From NCBI GenBank assembly GCA_910575445.1, contig CAJTFW010000001.1:310001-374000 (forward strand): DNA of 64,000 bases, written 5' to 3'. Position numbers and translations under genes: made by a program. Under the pieces are notes generated by a model. It made no database searches. It saw nothing but the letters and a program-made list of their open reading frames with translations, and was not told the DNA's origin. Of the stretch, positions 32,977 through 41,731 are shown in pieces (the first letter of the stretch is position 1; every line of letters starts with the position of its first letter). The stretch comes from Lachnospiraceae bacterium. GTDB lineage: Bacteria > Bacillota > Clostridia > Lachnospirales > Lachnospiraceae.

Positions 32977-33549
32977 ATGAGTAAGAGAAAATATTACCTG
33001 ACAATCCTGACTTTAGCCGCCTTTCTAACCGTAGCTGGTGCTGGAATTAAAGAGGCCTGGGCTTATTTTACCACGTTTTCCGAAGCAGCTGGAGGCTATA
33101 CAATACATCTAGGAGACCGTACCGAATTTACCGAGGAATTCTCCAACCAGACGAAGCATGTGGTGATTACCAGTGATGCAGATTCAGAGCCTGTCTATGT
33201 CAGAGCCAGAGCCTTTAGCGGGAGTAAATATCCTCTGACCTATTCTGGAGAAGGCTGGAGCCTTGGAGCAGACGATTACTATTATTATCAATCTATCCTA
33301 GAAGGCGGTGCTTCCACTTCAGGATTGGATATTCGGATTGATGGGATTCCGGTCAATGGAGAAGAAGCAGAGAAAGATTATTTCAATGTGGTAGTTATCT
33401 ATGAAAGCACTCCGGTAAAATACCATGAAGACGGAAGTGCTTATACGATACAGGAGACTGACTGGACAGAGCTTTTAGACAGTGGAAGTACCACAGGAAC
33501 GAACCAGCCAGAGACTACAGAGCAGGCGGAAGGGGGCGGTGAATCATGA
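32977..33549 (+). CDS. TasA/CalY-like secreted protein 1
   Basis: A 190-residue secreted protein. The signal peptide ends at AWAYFTTFSEA, and the mature N-terminus starting with an aromatic YFT is the mark of SipW-processed TasA/CalY (camelysin) biofilm proteins. The fold region continues with VVITSDADSEPVYVRARAF. It lies four genes before sipW and overlaps the next TasA-like gene by four bases (ATGA), so the two are coupled. Function in an extracellular matrix or fibre is inferred from the family. Confidence 0.7.
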   Translation: MSKRKYYLTILTLAAFLTVAGAGIKEAWAYFTTFSEAAGGYTIHLGDRTEFTEEFSNQTKHVVITSDADSEPVYVRARAFSGSKYPLTYSGEGWSLGADDYYYYQSILEGGASTSGLDIRIDGIPVNGEEAEKDYFNVVVIYESTPVKYHEDGSAYTIQETDWTELLDSGSTTGTNQPETTEQAEGGGES

Positions 33550-34325
33550 AAAGACCGAGAAAGCTTTTATCGCCTGTTGTAACCATGGTACTGTTCGCCG
33601 TTGCAGTGGTGATGTTGCTTGGCAGCTCGATTGGAGGTACCAGAGCAGCGCTTACGTATTATTCAGAGACCTATACTTCCAGACTTCAGATGTATGACAT
33701 TGGTGTAACTCTCTTAGAAAATGATACGCCTGTGTCCTGGCGTAACTATGACAGCTCTGGAAATGGAACCTGGGATGAAAACAAAGGTGTGTTATTAGAG
33801 CATATGCTTCCAGAAGGCGAAAAATTAAAGCTTGGAAAGACCTATAAGGAAGAACTAAAAGTACAGAATACCGGAACCGTCAACCAGTATGTCCGGGTCA
33901 GTATCTATAAATACTGGCTGGATGCAGAAGGAAAGAAGAACCGGGAACTCTCCCCAGACCTGATTCAATTAGGCCTTACCAACCTGGGAAGTGACTGGAT
34001 AGAAGATGAGAGTGCACGGACAGAAGAACGTACGGTACTGTATTATCATCATCTGCTCTATGCCGAGGGGGAAGGCAACTCAGAGACTTCTCTGTTTGCA
34101 GATACCCTGACAATTGATGATAACATTGCCAAAAAAGTAACACAAGAGACCCAACAAGAAGGCAATTATACCACAATTATCACAACGTATGATTATAATG
34201 GGGTTACCTTCCAGGTAGAAGTACAGGTGGATGCGGTGCAGGAGCACAACGCAGAGGATGCTGCCTGGAGTGCCTGGGGAAAACGGATAAGTGTGCAGGA
34301 TAACACATTAAATCTAAGAGATTAG
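33546..34325 (+). CDS. TasA/CalY-like secreted protein 2
   Basis: A 259-residue precursor with a hydrophobic signal (residues about 10-29) ending near GGTRAALTYYSETYTS, again the SipW substrate type. The central region ELKVQNTGTVNQYVRVSIYKYW matches TasA-like proteins. It is related to, but longer than, the previous gene's product, and starts within its stop codon. It probably forms part of the same surface fibre or matrix. Confidence 0.7.
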   Translation: MKRPRKLLSPVVTMVLFAVAVVMLLGSSIGGTRAALTYYSETYTSRLQMYDIGVTLLENDTPVSWRNYDSSGNGTWDENKGVLLEHMLPEGEKLKLGKTYKEELKVQNTGTVNQYVRVSIYKYWLDAEGKKNRELSPDLIQLGLTNLGSDWIEDESARTEERTVLYYHHLLYAEGEGNSETSLFADTLTIDDNIAKKVTQETQQEGNYTTIITTYDYNGVTFQVEVQVDAVQEHNAEDAAWSAWGKRISVQDNTLNLRD

Positions 34326-34338
34326 GAAGGAGGAGCGC

Positions 34339-35166
34339 ATGAGAAAACAGAGAGCTTTGCCATATTTGCTGTCTAGTCTGGTTGCCTTCTCTTTCGCGAT
34401 TCCGGCTCAGGCAGAGACTTATTATGGAGATGAGAACTGGAAAGTGGCGTTTACCTCTGAAGATAAGATGGAGAGCAGTTTTAGCACTGCGGATATCAAC
34501 GATGTTATCGGAGGTATGCAACCAGGAGATAATGTAATTATTACACTGAATCTAAAAAATGAAAATCGCACCACTACCGACTGGTATATGCGAAATGAAG
34601 TGCTGTATTCCCTAGAGGACCGAAGCACCAATAAAGAGACGAGCGGAGGTGCTTATACCTATCGCCTTGTCTATACCGATAAAGATGGGGAAGTCAATAC
34701 CCTCTTTGACAGTGATACCGTAGGTGGAGAGAGTGCAGATGATACCATTAGCCGGATGGGAGAGGGCCTGAAAAGTGCAACCAATGCACTAAAGGATTAT
34801 TTCTATCTGGATACGCTTGCAAAAGGAGCGGGCGGAGTGGTAACGCTGGAAGTTGCACTAGATGGTGAGACACAAGGTAACCATTATCAGGATACCCTTG
34901 CTGATTTGCAGATGGATTTTGCAGTGGAATTAAGAGATACACCAGGAGGGGGTGGCGGTGGAGGCGGTGGTACACCGGATACTCCAGGTACCCCTAATAC
35001 GCCAGATACACCAGGCTCTACCACAAGCAGGACAGGAGTGGTGCGTACGGGAGATGACAACCAGATAGTGCTTTTTAGTGTTATCAGTGGTGTTACAGGA
35101 CTCTTGTTATTATTGTATTGTATCTACAATTTGCGTGCATATCGAAAAAGGAGAGAGGAGGCATAG
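34339..35166 (+). CDS. Surface protein with atypical VVRTGD sorting signal
   Basis: A 275-residue precursor: signal peptide ending near PAQAET, a TasA-like globular region (NVIITLNLKNENRTTTDWYM), a Gly-rich run followed by Pro/Thr repeats (TPDTPGTPNTPDTPG) that spans the wall, then VVRTGDD, a membrane helix and RKRREEA. The TG-D, helix and basic tail are those of a sortase substrate, but the Leu-Pro of LPXTG is replaced by Val-Val. It may be anchored by a different sortase or the class C enzyme may accept it. Confidence 0.7.
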   Translation: MRKQRALPYLLSSLVAFSFAIPAQAETYYGDENWKVAFTSEDKMESSFSTADINDVIGGMQPGDNVIITLNLKNENRTTTDWYMRNEVLYSLEDRSTNKETSGGAYTYRLVYTDKDGEVNTLFDSDTVGGESADDTISRMGEGLKSATNALKDYFYLDTLAKGAGGVVTLEVALDGETQGNHYQDTLADLQMDFAVELRDTPGGGGGGGGGTPDTPGTPNTPDTPGSTTSRTGVVRTGDDNQIVLFSVISGVTGLLLLLYCIYNLRAYRKRREEA

Positions 35167-35169
35167 CAG

Positions 35170-36162
35170 ATGAAACGAATCAGAAAAACAGTTGGCGCAA
35201 TGCTTGCTCTTTGCCTTTGTCTTTTTCTGTCCGTACCAACCTTTGCGGCAGGGGAAGAATACACCTATACCATTCGCTTTTTCTCTGGAAAGCAAGGCAC
35301 TTTTTCAGAGGGAGAGATGATGGTCTTTACCGACCTTCACTATGGAGACCGGGTGAACTTTTATCGAAATGCAGTGACACTAAATGACAATAGCAAATAT
35401 TATATCCGCGGGATTCGTGAGAGTGGAAGAGACAACAGCGACAGTGTCTCCGACCAGACGGCTTCGGTTATCGTCACAGGAGACAGAGATTATGTAGTTG
35501 CTTATGGAATCTTGGGGGATGCGACTTCGTATACCATTAATTACGAAGATGAAAATGGTCGTGCACTTGCACCAAGTGAGACGTATTACGGCAACGTAGG
35601 TGACAAACCAGTGGTAGCCTATCTGTATATCGCAGGATACCGTCCGCAGGCCTATAACCTGACACAGACCCTGAAAAAAGACCCTGCAGAAAATGTCTTT
35701 ACTTTCGTCTATGTAAGAGAGCAGGCGGCTGGTGAGGAGGACGAAGACGAAGACACTACCGAAGGCCAGGAGACTCCTACACCACCTGCGGCACCTGCAG
35801 AAGGTACCGGAACCCCAGGTGAGGGGGAAGGAACAACCACAGCAGCCGGACCAGCTGGTGGAGATGGTGGGGTAGCTGTGATACCAGGAGGTGCATTGCC
35901 AGGTGGAGACGGGGCAGTGGGAGCAGATGCAGAAGGCTTAACCGAAGTACCAGATGGAGAGGTTCCACAGACGGATGAATTGGTGGACTTGGATGATGAG
36001 GAAGTACCGCTTACTGATTTACCCGCTATCTTAAATCTTGCCAGCGATGCGAAGCTTTTAGGAATCCCAATTCCTCTGATAGTAGCAAGTCTTGCGATTC
36101 TTGGCGGTGGCTGGTATTTTGTAGTTATGAAAAAAAGAAAGAAAAAGGAAGAATCGTCATGA
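35170..36162 (+). CDS. MucBP-domain surface protein
   Basis: A 330-residue precursor with a signal peptide (residues 1-26, ending FAA). The middle contains a MucBP-like repeat (YTINYEDENGRALAPSETYYG ... GYRPQ) of the kind used to bind mucin glycans, then an acidic, Pro/Gly/Thr-rich spacer. The C-terminus has EEVPLTDLP, a membrane helix and KKRKKKEE; this is a membrane or wall anchor but lacks LPXTG. It is likely an adhesin of the same apparatus. It overlaps the sipW start by four bases. Confidence 0.7.
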   Translation: MKRIRKTVGAMLALCLCLFLSVPTFAAGEEYTYTIRFFSGKQGTFSEGEMMVFTDLHYGDRVNFYRNAVTLNDNSKYYIRGIRESGRDNSDSVSDQTASVIVTGDRDYVVAYGILGDATSYTINYEDENGRALAPSETYYGNVGDKPVVAYLYIAGYRPQAYNLTQTLKKDPAENVFTFVYVREQAAGEEDEDEDTTEGQETPTPPAAPAEGTGTPGEGEGTTTAAGPAGGDGGVAVIPGGALPGGDGAVGADAEGLTEVPDGEVPQTDELVDLDDEEVPLTDLPAILNLASDAKLLGIPIPLIVASLAILGGGWYFVVMKKRKKKEESS

Positions 36163-36710
36163 GAGAATCATCAGAGTCCTCCATGTATTCTTCTGCCAAA
36201 AAGGGCGGGAAGTGGTTTCCGCCCCTTTGCAGCGTGTTAGGAACCTTGATTTTAGTTGGTGTAATTGCGGTATTTCTTCCATTGACGCTCCCCAAACTGT
36301 TGGGGTATGAAGTCTATGAAGTGGTCAGTGGAAGTATGGAGCCAGAGATTCCGGTGGGAAGTATTCTCTATGTAGAAGGTGCCAAGCCAGAAGATGTGAT
36401 GCCAGGAGACATTATTGCTTTTGCCAGAGATGGTTCCGTCGTAACACACCGAGTAGAAGAGAACCGATATGTAGAGGGAGAATTTATCACCAAAGGAGAT
36501 GCCAACAGCAAAGAGGATATGCTGCCCGTTGCTTATGACAGTCTCATTGGAAAGGCCGTCTATCATCTGCCGGTATTAGGGATACTGATGACTTTAGTTG
36601 CCAGTACAACGGGAAAGGTCTATGCGGTGGTCTTAGCTGCCTGTGGCGTGATGTTCCATATGTTAGCTGGTGTTCTTAGAGAACGTCAGAGAACCGCAGA
36701 GAAGAGATAG
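36159..36710 (+). CDS. sipW: SipW-type signal peptidase
   Basis: A 183-residue ER/SipW-type type I signal peptidase. The nucleophile Ser is in VVSGSMEPEIPVGS and the general base is His in VTHRV rather than Lys, with the GDAN box downstream (KGDANSKED). Two helices flank the catalytic domain. In Bacillus SipW processes TasA and TapA; here two TasA-like proteins are encoded just upstream, so they are its probable substrates. It is coupled to the preceding gene. Confidence 0.9.
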   Translation: MRESSESSMYSSAKKGGKWFPPLCSVLGTLILVGVIAVFLPLTLPKLLGYEVYEVVSGSMEPEIPVGSILYVEGAKPEDVMPGDIIAFARDGSVVTHRVEENRYVEGEFITKGDANSKEDMLPVAYDSLIGKAVYHLPVLGILMTLVASTTGKVYAVVLAACGVMFHMLAGVLRERQRTAEKR

Positions 36711-36741
36711 CAGAAAAACAGATGCATGGGGGAATGTGGAT

Positions 36742-37938
36742 GTGGATAAAGGAATCTTAAAAGTGCAGATGTTTGGCAGCTTCTCTCTTATCTGGAATGG
36801 AATGCAGATAGCAGGAGGCCCCAAGGCAAGAGAATCCCAGTTTGCCTATCTGATGCAGCTTTTGCTTCACTACCGGGAGAAAGGGGTAAGCCGCAATTGT
36901 TTGGAAGAAGCACTCTTTGGGGAACGGGAAGTGGGAAATGTACATCATTCTCTAAGAAGTGTACTCTACAATGCCAGAAAAAAGCTAAGAAAAGCAGGAC
37001 TTCCAGAGGTAGACTATATTCAGCAAAAACATGATATTTTCTACTGGACAGAGAAGATTGCGGTGGAAGAAGATACCAGAGAGTTTGAAGCACTCTGTCA
37101 AAAGGCAGAGGAGATGGAAGATTCTAAAGAACGTTTAGAATGTCTGATAGATGCCTGTTATTGCTACCGCGGAGATTTTCTGCCACAACAGGCGGGAGTT
37201 ATCTGGGCGGCACAGGAGGCCAGACGCTATCAGGGAATGTTTTTTTCCTGTGTGGAAGAAGCGGTAATTCTTCTTCGTATCCAGGAAGACTGGTCCAGAA
37301 TGAAAGAGCTTGGCGTCTATGTCTGTCATATCAGTCCCTTTGCAGACTGGGAAGTGATTACAATGGAAGCGTTGGTCTCCATGGGGTGGATGAGCGAAGC
37401 CAGAAAGCTCTACGATGATACCATGGAGCTCTATATGCAAGAACAAGGCTGTCGGCCATCAAAGAAGCTGATGGAGCTTTTAGACCGCTTAGGGTCACAG
37501 ATGGACCACCGATATGCGATGCTTGACGCGATTCAGTCAGAGTTGTCTGAAGAAGAGACACAGCAAGGCGGTTACTTATGTTCCTGGCCAGTCTTTCAGG
37601 GCATCTATCAGTATACCAAGCGTATGCTAGAGCGAAGCGGTCAATCGGTCTACCTGATGCTCTGTACGATTGTAGACAGCAAAGGAAATCCAATGGAGGA
37701 AGGGCCACTCTTAGAAGAACTATCCGAGAGACTAGAAGCTTCCGTCTGTGATGCTATCCGGCATGGAGATGCCGTTACCAAGTATGGAAAAGGGCAGTAT
37801 CTGATACTGCTTGTCAATACCACAAGAGAGAACTGCCGCGTGGTGCAGAAGAGGATTAATTATCGCTTCTTAGTGGGGCGGCAGAGAACGGGAATCAAAT
37901 ATTATGTAAACAGTGTCATCTGTTCCACGGACAGATAG
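36742..37938 (+). CDS. BTAD-type transcriptional regulator with degenerate C-terminal domain
   Basis: About 398 residues. The N-terminus (KVQMFGSFSLIWNGMQIAGG followed by KARESQFAYLMQLLL) is an OmpR/SARP-type winged helix, then LRSVLYNARKKLRKAG, and a BTAD-like tetratricopeptide region (about residues 110-270) as in SARP regulators. The C-terminal 130 residues look like a degenerate nucleotidyl-cyclase/GGDEF-type fold (AIRHGDAVTKYGKGQYLILL). A GTG at 36742 has GGGGG nine bases upstream; GTG 36736 is the alternative. Its position at the end of the surface operon suggests it regulates it, but no target site was found. Confidence 0.7.
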   Translation: MDKGILKVQMFGSFSLIWNGMQIAGGPKARESQFAYLMQLLLHYREKGVSRNCLEEALFGEREVGNVHHSLRSVLYNARKKLRKAGLPEVDYIQQKHDIFYWTEKIAVEEDTREFEALCQKAEEMEDSKERLECLIDACYCYRGDFLPQQAGVIWAAQEARRYQGMFFSCVEEAVILLRIQEDWSRMKELGVYVCHISPFADWEVITMEALVSMGWMSEARKLYDDTMELYMQEQGCRPSKKLMELLDRLGSQMDHRYAMLDAIQSELSEEETQQGGYLCSWPVFQGIYQYTKRMLERSGQSVYLMLCTIVDSKGNPMEEGPLLEELSERLEASVCDAIRHGDAVTKYGKGQYLILLVNTTRENCRVVQKRINYRFLVGRQRTGIKYYVNSVICSTDR

Positions 37939-37961
37939 CTATTTTTGAAAGGAAGATAGCC

Positions 37962-38465
37962 ATGGAAAGGTCTCAATGGTATCTGGGGACGCCAAATGCA
38001 GTGGTGCTGTGCATCCATCGGGTGGAGGAGCGAAAGATAAGTGGCTGTTTTTACCACCGATATCAGGAAGAAGCGACGGAATTTACCAATACGGAACATC
38101 TGCTGTTTCAGTTAGAGCGATTTTATGATGAAATTCGATTTCCGTATCCGTCGACCAGCGGTCGAACCTTTCAGAGAGCAGGCAGAGAAACCGAAATATA
38201 TCAGGAAAGGGCAGAGAAGATGAGTGAGCAGGAATTGTTAAAAAAACATGGAGAACTGGGAACTTTTATCGTGCGGGTACAACATCGGCAGAACAACAGC
38301 TGGCAGGGTCGGATAACGTGGATGGAGGAGAATCAGACGCTTTGCTTTCGTTCTATCTGGGAGATGCTAAAGCTGATAGCAAGTGTAGTGGAGATGCCGG
38401 AAGAAGGCGAAAAATTGGAAGAACTAAGCTGGTTTGAAGCTACAAAGGAAGCAAAGCCTGAGTAA
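37962..38465 (+). CDS. Unknown protein with a C-terminal domain shared with the next gene
   Basis: A 167-residue soluble protein, no signal or membrane helix. The N-terminal half (YLGTPNAVVLCIHRVEERKISGCFYHRY) is unassigned. The C-terminal half, GTFIVRVQHRQNNSWQGRIT through CFRSIWEMLKLI, is closely related to the whole of the following 65-residue protein. Both sit at the end of the surface operon behind the BTAD regulator. I do not recognise the family. Confidence 0.6.
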   Translation: MERSQWYLGTPNAVVLCIHRVEERKISGCFYHRYQEEATEFTNTEHLLFQLERFYDEIRFPYPSTSGRTFQRAGRETEIYQERAEKMSEQELLKKHGELGTFIVRVQHRQNNSWQGRITWMEENQTLCFRSIWEMLKLIASVVEMPEEGEKLEELSWFEATKEAKPE

Positions 38466-38493
38466 AAGCAGATAAGAAAGGGGATAAGAAGCG

Positions 38494-38691
38494 ATGGAAG
38501 ACAAAGAGAGAGGAACCTTTCTGGTAAAGATTTTATTTCGCCAAAAGGAGACCTGGCAAGGGCAGGTAACCTGGGCAGAGAAGAATAAGACGGTCAGCTT
38601 TCGAAGTGCCCTAGAGCTTATGCGGCTCCTGGACGAAGCCGGTGCGAGTGAAGGCAGGACCTGGGAGGATGCGCACCTCGCAAAAGAGTAA
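38494..38691 (+). CDS. Small protein homologous to the C-terminal half of its neighbour
   Basis: A 65-residue protein reading GTFLVKILFRQKETWQGQVT ... VSFRSALELMRLL. It aligns over about 45 residues with the preceding protein, the clear shared pattern being GTF-V, RQ--WQG--TW, FRS--E---L. AAAGGGGATAAG precedes the start. It is probably a free-standing copy of a small beta-rich domain; the function is unknown. Confidence 0.6.
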   Translation: MEDKERGTFLVKILFRQKETWQGQVTWAEKNKTVSFRSALELMRLLDEAGASEGRTWEDAHLAKE

Positions 38692-38733
38692 GTATTTTAC
38701 TTCTCCAAGCTTTTTTTTAGTGGAAATATGTGT

Positions 38734-38739
38734 TATACT
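38734..38739 (+). promoter_or_regulatory. Extended -10 promoter of the M16 peptidase gene
   Basis: TATACT preceded by TGT (extended -10) about 50 bases before the start codon; the -35 region is a T-run. A weak hairpin plus T8 at 38690-38719 may end the surface operon just before it. Confidence 0.45.
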
Positions 38740-38786
38740 ACGTCTGAATATGTTTATACTAAGAAAAAAGAAGCCTGGAGGAACAA

Positions 38787-41708
38787 ATGACAGTAGAACA
38801 GTTGACGGCTTATAAGCTGCTAAAAAAAGAAGCGATGCCTGAACTCAATGCGACAGGGTATCTGCTTACGCACAAGAAGACAAAAGCGCGGGTGGCGCTG
38901 CTTTCCTGCGATGATGAGAATAAGGTATTTCAGATTGGATTTCGCACACCACCGTCTGACAGTACAGGTGTCCCGCACATTATGGAACATTCGGTGCTGT
39001 GCGGATCTAAAGATTTTCCAGTAAAAGACCCGTTTGTAGAATTGGTAAAGGGGTCTTTAAATACGTTTCTAAATGCGATGACCTACCCGGATAAGACGGT
39101 ATATCCGGTGGCCAGCTGCAATGACCAAGATTTTCAGAATCTTATGCATGTCTATCTGGATGCAGTATTTCACCCTAATATATATAAGGAAGAAAAAATA
39201 TTTTGCCAGGAAGGATGGCACTATGAGCTTACCGAAGCAGATGCGCCTGTTATCTACAACGGTGTGGTCTACAATGAGATGAAAGGGGCTTTCTCGTCCC
39301 CGGAAGATATGCTTGACAGGGAGATTATGACAACACTTTACCCGGATACGCCATATTTTCATGAGTCAGGCGGAGACCCCAAGCGGATTCCAGAGCTTAC
39401 GTATGAAGATTTTTTGGCTTTTCATCAGAAGTTCTATCATCCTTCCAACTGTTATATCTATTTATATGGGAATATGGATATGGCAGAGAAGCTTTTGTGG
39501 ATAGATAAGCACTATCTAAGCCATTATGATTATCTGTTGGTAGATTCTGCTATCGGGCTTCAAAAGGCATTTACTAAGCCTGTAGAGCGCGTAGTGGACT
39601 ATCCTATCTCTGCCAATGAGTCTGTCAAAAACCAGGCCTATCTGTCATACAATGCAGTGGTAGGGACTTCACTTGATGCCAAGCTGTATCTGGCTTTTCA
39701 GATACTAGAATATGCGCTGTTATCTGCACCAGGTGCGCCGCTAAAACAGGCACTTTTAGATGCAGGTATCGGTAAAGATATCTTAAGCAGCTATGAAAAT
39801 GGAATTGCACAGCCCTATTTTTCTGTGATTGCCAAAGGGGCAGATGTAGAGCAGAAAGAGGCGTTTTTAGAAGTGGTTCGTAAGACACTTGCGAAGATTG
39901 TCAAAGAAGGATTTGACCGCAAGGCATTGCAGGCAGGATTGAATTTTTATGAATTTCGCTATCGTGAGGCCGACTTTGGCAATTATCCAAGAGGTCTGAT
40001 GTATGGTCTTCAGATGTTTGACAGCTGGCTTTATGATGAGGAACAGCCATTTTTGCATCTGATGGCGCTTCAGAATTTTGCCAAACTTCGAAAGGAGATG
40101 GATAATCGGTATTTTGAAGGACTTGTACAGACCTATCTGCTTGACAATCCCCATGCAGCAGTTCTGATTCTAAATCCAGTCCCTGGACTGGAGGCTTTGG
40201 AGCAGGAGCGGGTGGAGAAGATGCTTTTGGAATATAAGGCAGGACTTACTAAAGAGGAGCTTCAAGATGTTCTTCGTCGTACCAGGGAGCTAAAAGCATA
40301 TCAGGATGAGCCGTCTTCCCCGGAAGAACTGGCAAAGATTCCCATGCTTAAGAGAGAGGATATCAAAAAAGAGGCCACACCTCTTACAAATGAAGTGCTT
40401 CTGGTCGATGAGACAACGCTTCTGTGGCAGGATATCTTTACAAATGGAATTAGTTATATTCGCTTACTATTTGATGCGAAAGATTTACCAGAGAGCCTGA
40501 TTCCGTATCTTGGCATCCTAAAACATGTCTTAGGATTTGTCGACACAGAGAACTACAGTTACAGAGAATTATTTAATGAGATTAACTGCCATACCGGCGG
40601 CATTGTACCAGGGGTAAGTATCTATGGAAATATGCGGGATAAAAGCCGCTATCGTATGATGTTTGAACTGCGGGTAAAGGTGCTGTGTGACAAGACGGAT
40701 TTTGCGTTTGCAATGCTTCGGGAGATACTAAGCAGGACAAAGCTTACAGATAAAAAGCGTCTGTATGAGATTATCGCCCAGTTAAAGTCGAGACTTCAGA
40801 TGTATCTGACCTCTTCGGGACATTCGGCGGCAGCTATGCGGGCGATGGCTAAATTCTCTCCACAGGCTAAGAAAAATGACCAGCTGACGGGGGTTGCTTT
40901 TTATCAGATTGTGGAGGGCTTAGAGCAGCATTTTGACGAGCATGCAGATGAATTGATAGAGAAATTGTCTCTTGTGATGCAGTATATTCTTCGGCCAGAA
41001 TATCTGACTATTAGCTGTACGTCCAAAGAAGATGGGTTGTGCGCTGTAAAAAAAGAGATAAAAGCGTTAAAAAAGGCACTGCATCATACAGCGCTTCCAG
41101 AGGAAGTACCAGCGAAAGAAGTGCAGGATGTACAGGCAAAGCGTGAGGGTATCAAGACCCCTTCGGCAGTACAATATGTGGCACGTGCAGGCTATATCAG
41201 TGAGTATACCGGGGCTTACCGGATATTAAAAGTCATCTTAAGCTATGACTATCTGTGGACACAGGTTCGGGTTAAGGGAGGCGCTTATGGCTGTATGAGT
41301 GGCTTTAGCGTCTACGGAGACAGCTATTTAGTCTCGTACCGTGACCCGAATCTTCGCAAGACCAATGAGATTTTTGAGAAGACTGCAGAGTATGTAGAAC
41401 AGTTTGACGCCGACGAGCGGGATATGACCAAATATATTATTGGAACGGTCAGTGAACTTGATACACCTTTAACACCAGCGTCAGAGGGCTTTCGTTCTAT
41501 GTCGGCATGGATTTGCGAGTCAACGCTTGCGGATATTCAGAAGATGCGCGATGAAGTGCTTATGGCAACACCCGAAGATATCCGTGCACTTGCAAAAGGT
41601 ATCCGGGAGCTTTTGGCAGAAGGAAGTTTTTGCACGATTGGAAATGAGAGCAAGATTGAGAAAGAAACAGATTTATTTGAAGATACTTTCGGACTGTTTC
41701 ACTCGTAG
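38787..41708 (+). CDS. Presequence protease-like M16C metallopeptidase
   Basis: A 973-residue zinc peptidase of the M16C (insulysin/PreP) group, a closed chamber that degrades short peptides in the cytoplasm. The inverted zinc motif HIMEH is at residues 64-68 (VPHIMEHSVLCGS) and the third ligand Glu lies about 75 residues downstream. The four homologous domains give the typical length of about 970 residues, and the C-terminal RGGAYG-like motif reads RVKGGAYG. There is no signal peptide. era follows 23 bases later. Confidence 0.9.
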   Translation: MTVEQLTAYKLLKKEAMPELNATGYLLTHKKTKARVALLSCDDENKVFQIGFRTPPSDSTGVPHIMEHSVLCGSKDFPVKDPFVELVKGSLNTFLNAMTYPDKTVYPVASCNDQDFQNLMHVYLDAVFHPNIYKEEKIFCQEGWHYELTEADAPVIYNGVVYNEMKGAFSSPEDMLDREIMTTLYPDTPYFHESGGDPKRIPELTYEDFLAFHQKFYHPSNCYIYLYGNMDMAEKLLWIDKHYLSHYDYLLVDSAIGLQKAFTKPVERVVDYPISANESVKNQAYLSYNAVVGTSLDAKLYLAFQILEYALLSAPGAPLKQALLDAGIGKDILSSYENGIAQPYFSVIAKGADVEQKEAFLEVVRKTLAKIVKEGFDRKALQAGLNFYEFRYREADFGNYPRGLMYGLQMFDSWLYDEEQPFLHLMALQNFAKLRKEMDNRYFEGLVQTYLLDNPHAAVLILNPVPGLEALEQERVEKMLLEYKAGLTKEELQDVLRRTRELKAYQDEPSSPEELAKIPMLKREDIKKEATPLTNEVLLVDETTLLWQDIFTNGISYIRLLFDAKDLPESLIPYLGILKHVLGFVDTENYSYRELFNEINCHTGGIVPGVSIYGNMRDKSRYRMMFELRVKVLCDKTDFAFAMLREILSRTKLTDKKRLYEIIAQLKSRLQMYLTSSGHSAAAMRAMAKFSPQAKKNDQLTGVAFYQIVEGLEQHFDEHADELIEKLSLVMQYILRPEYLTISCTSKEDGLCAVKKEIKALKKALHHTALPEEVPAKEVQDVQAKREGIKTPSAVQYVARAGYISEYTGAYRILKVILSYDYLWTQVRVKGGAYGCMSGFSVYGDSYLVSYRDPNLRKTNEIFEKTAEYVEQFDADERDMTKYIIGTVSELDTPLTPASEGFRSMSAWICESTLADIQKMRDEVLMATPEDIRALAKGIRELLAEGSFCTIGNESKIEKETDLFEDTFGLFHS

Positions 41709-41731
41709 CGCATCATAGAAAGAGATAAAAG

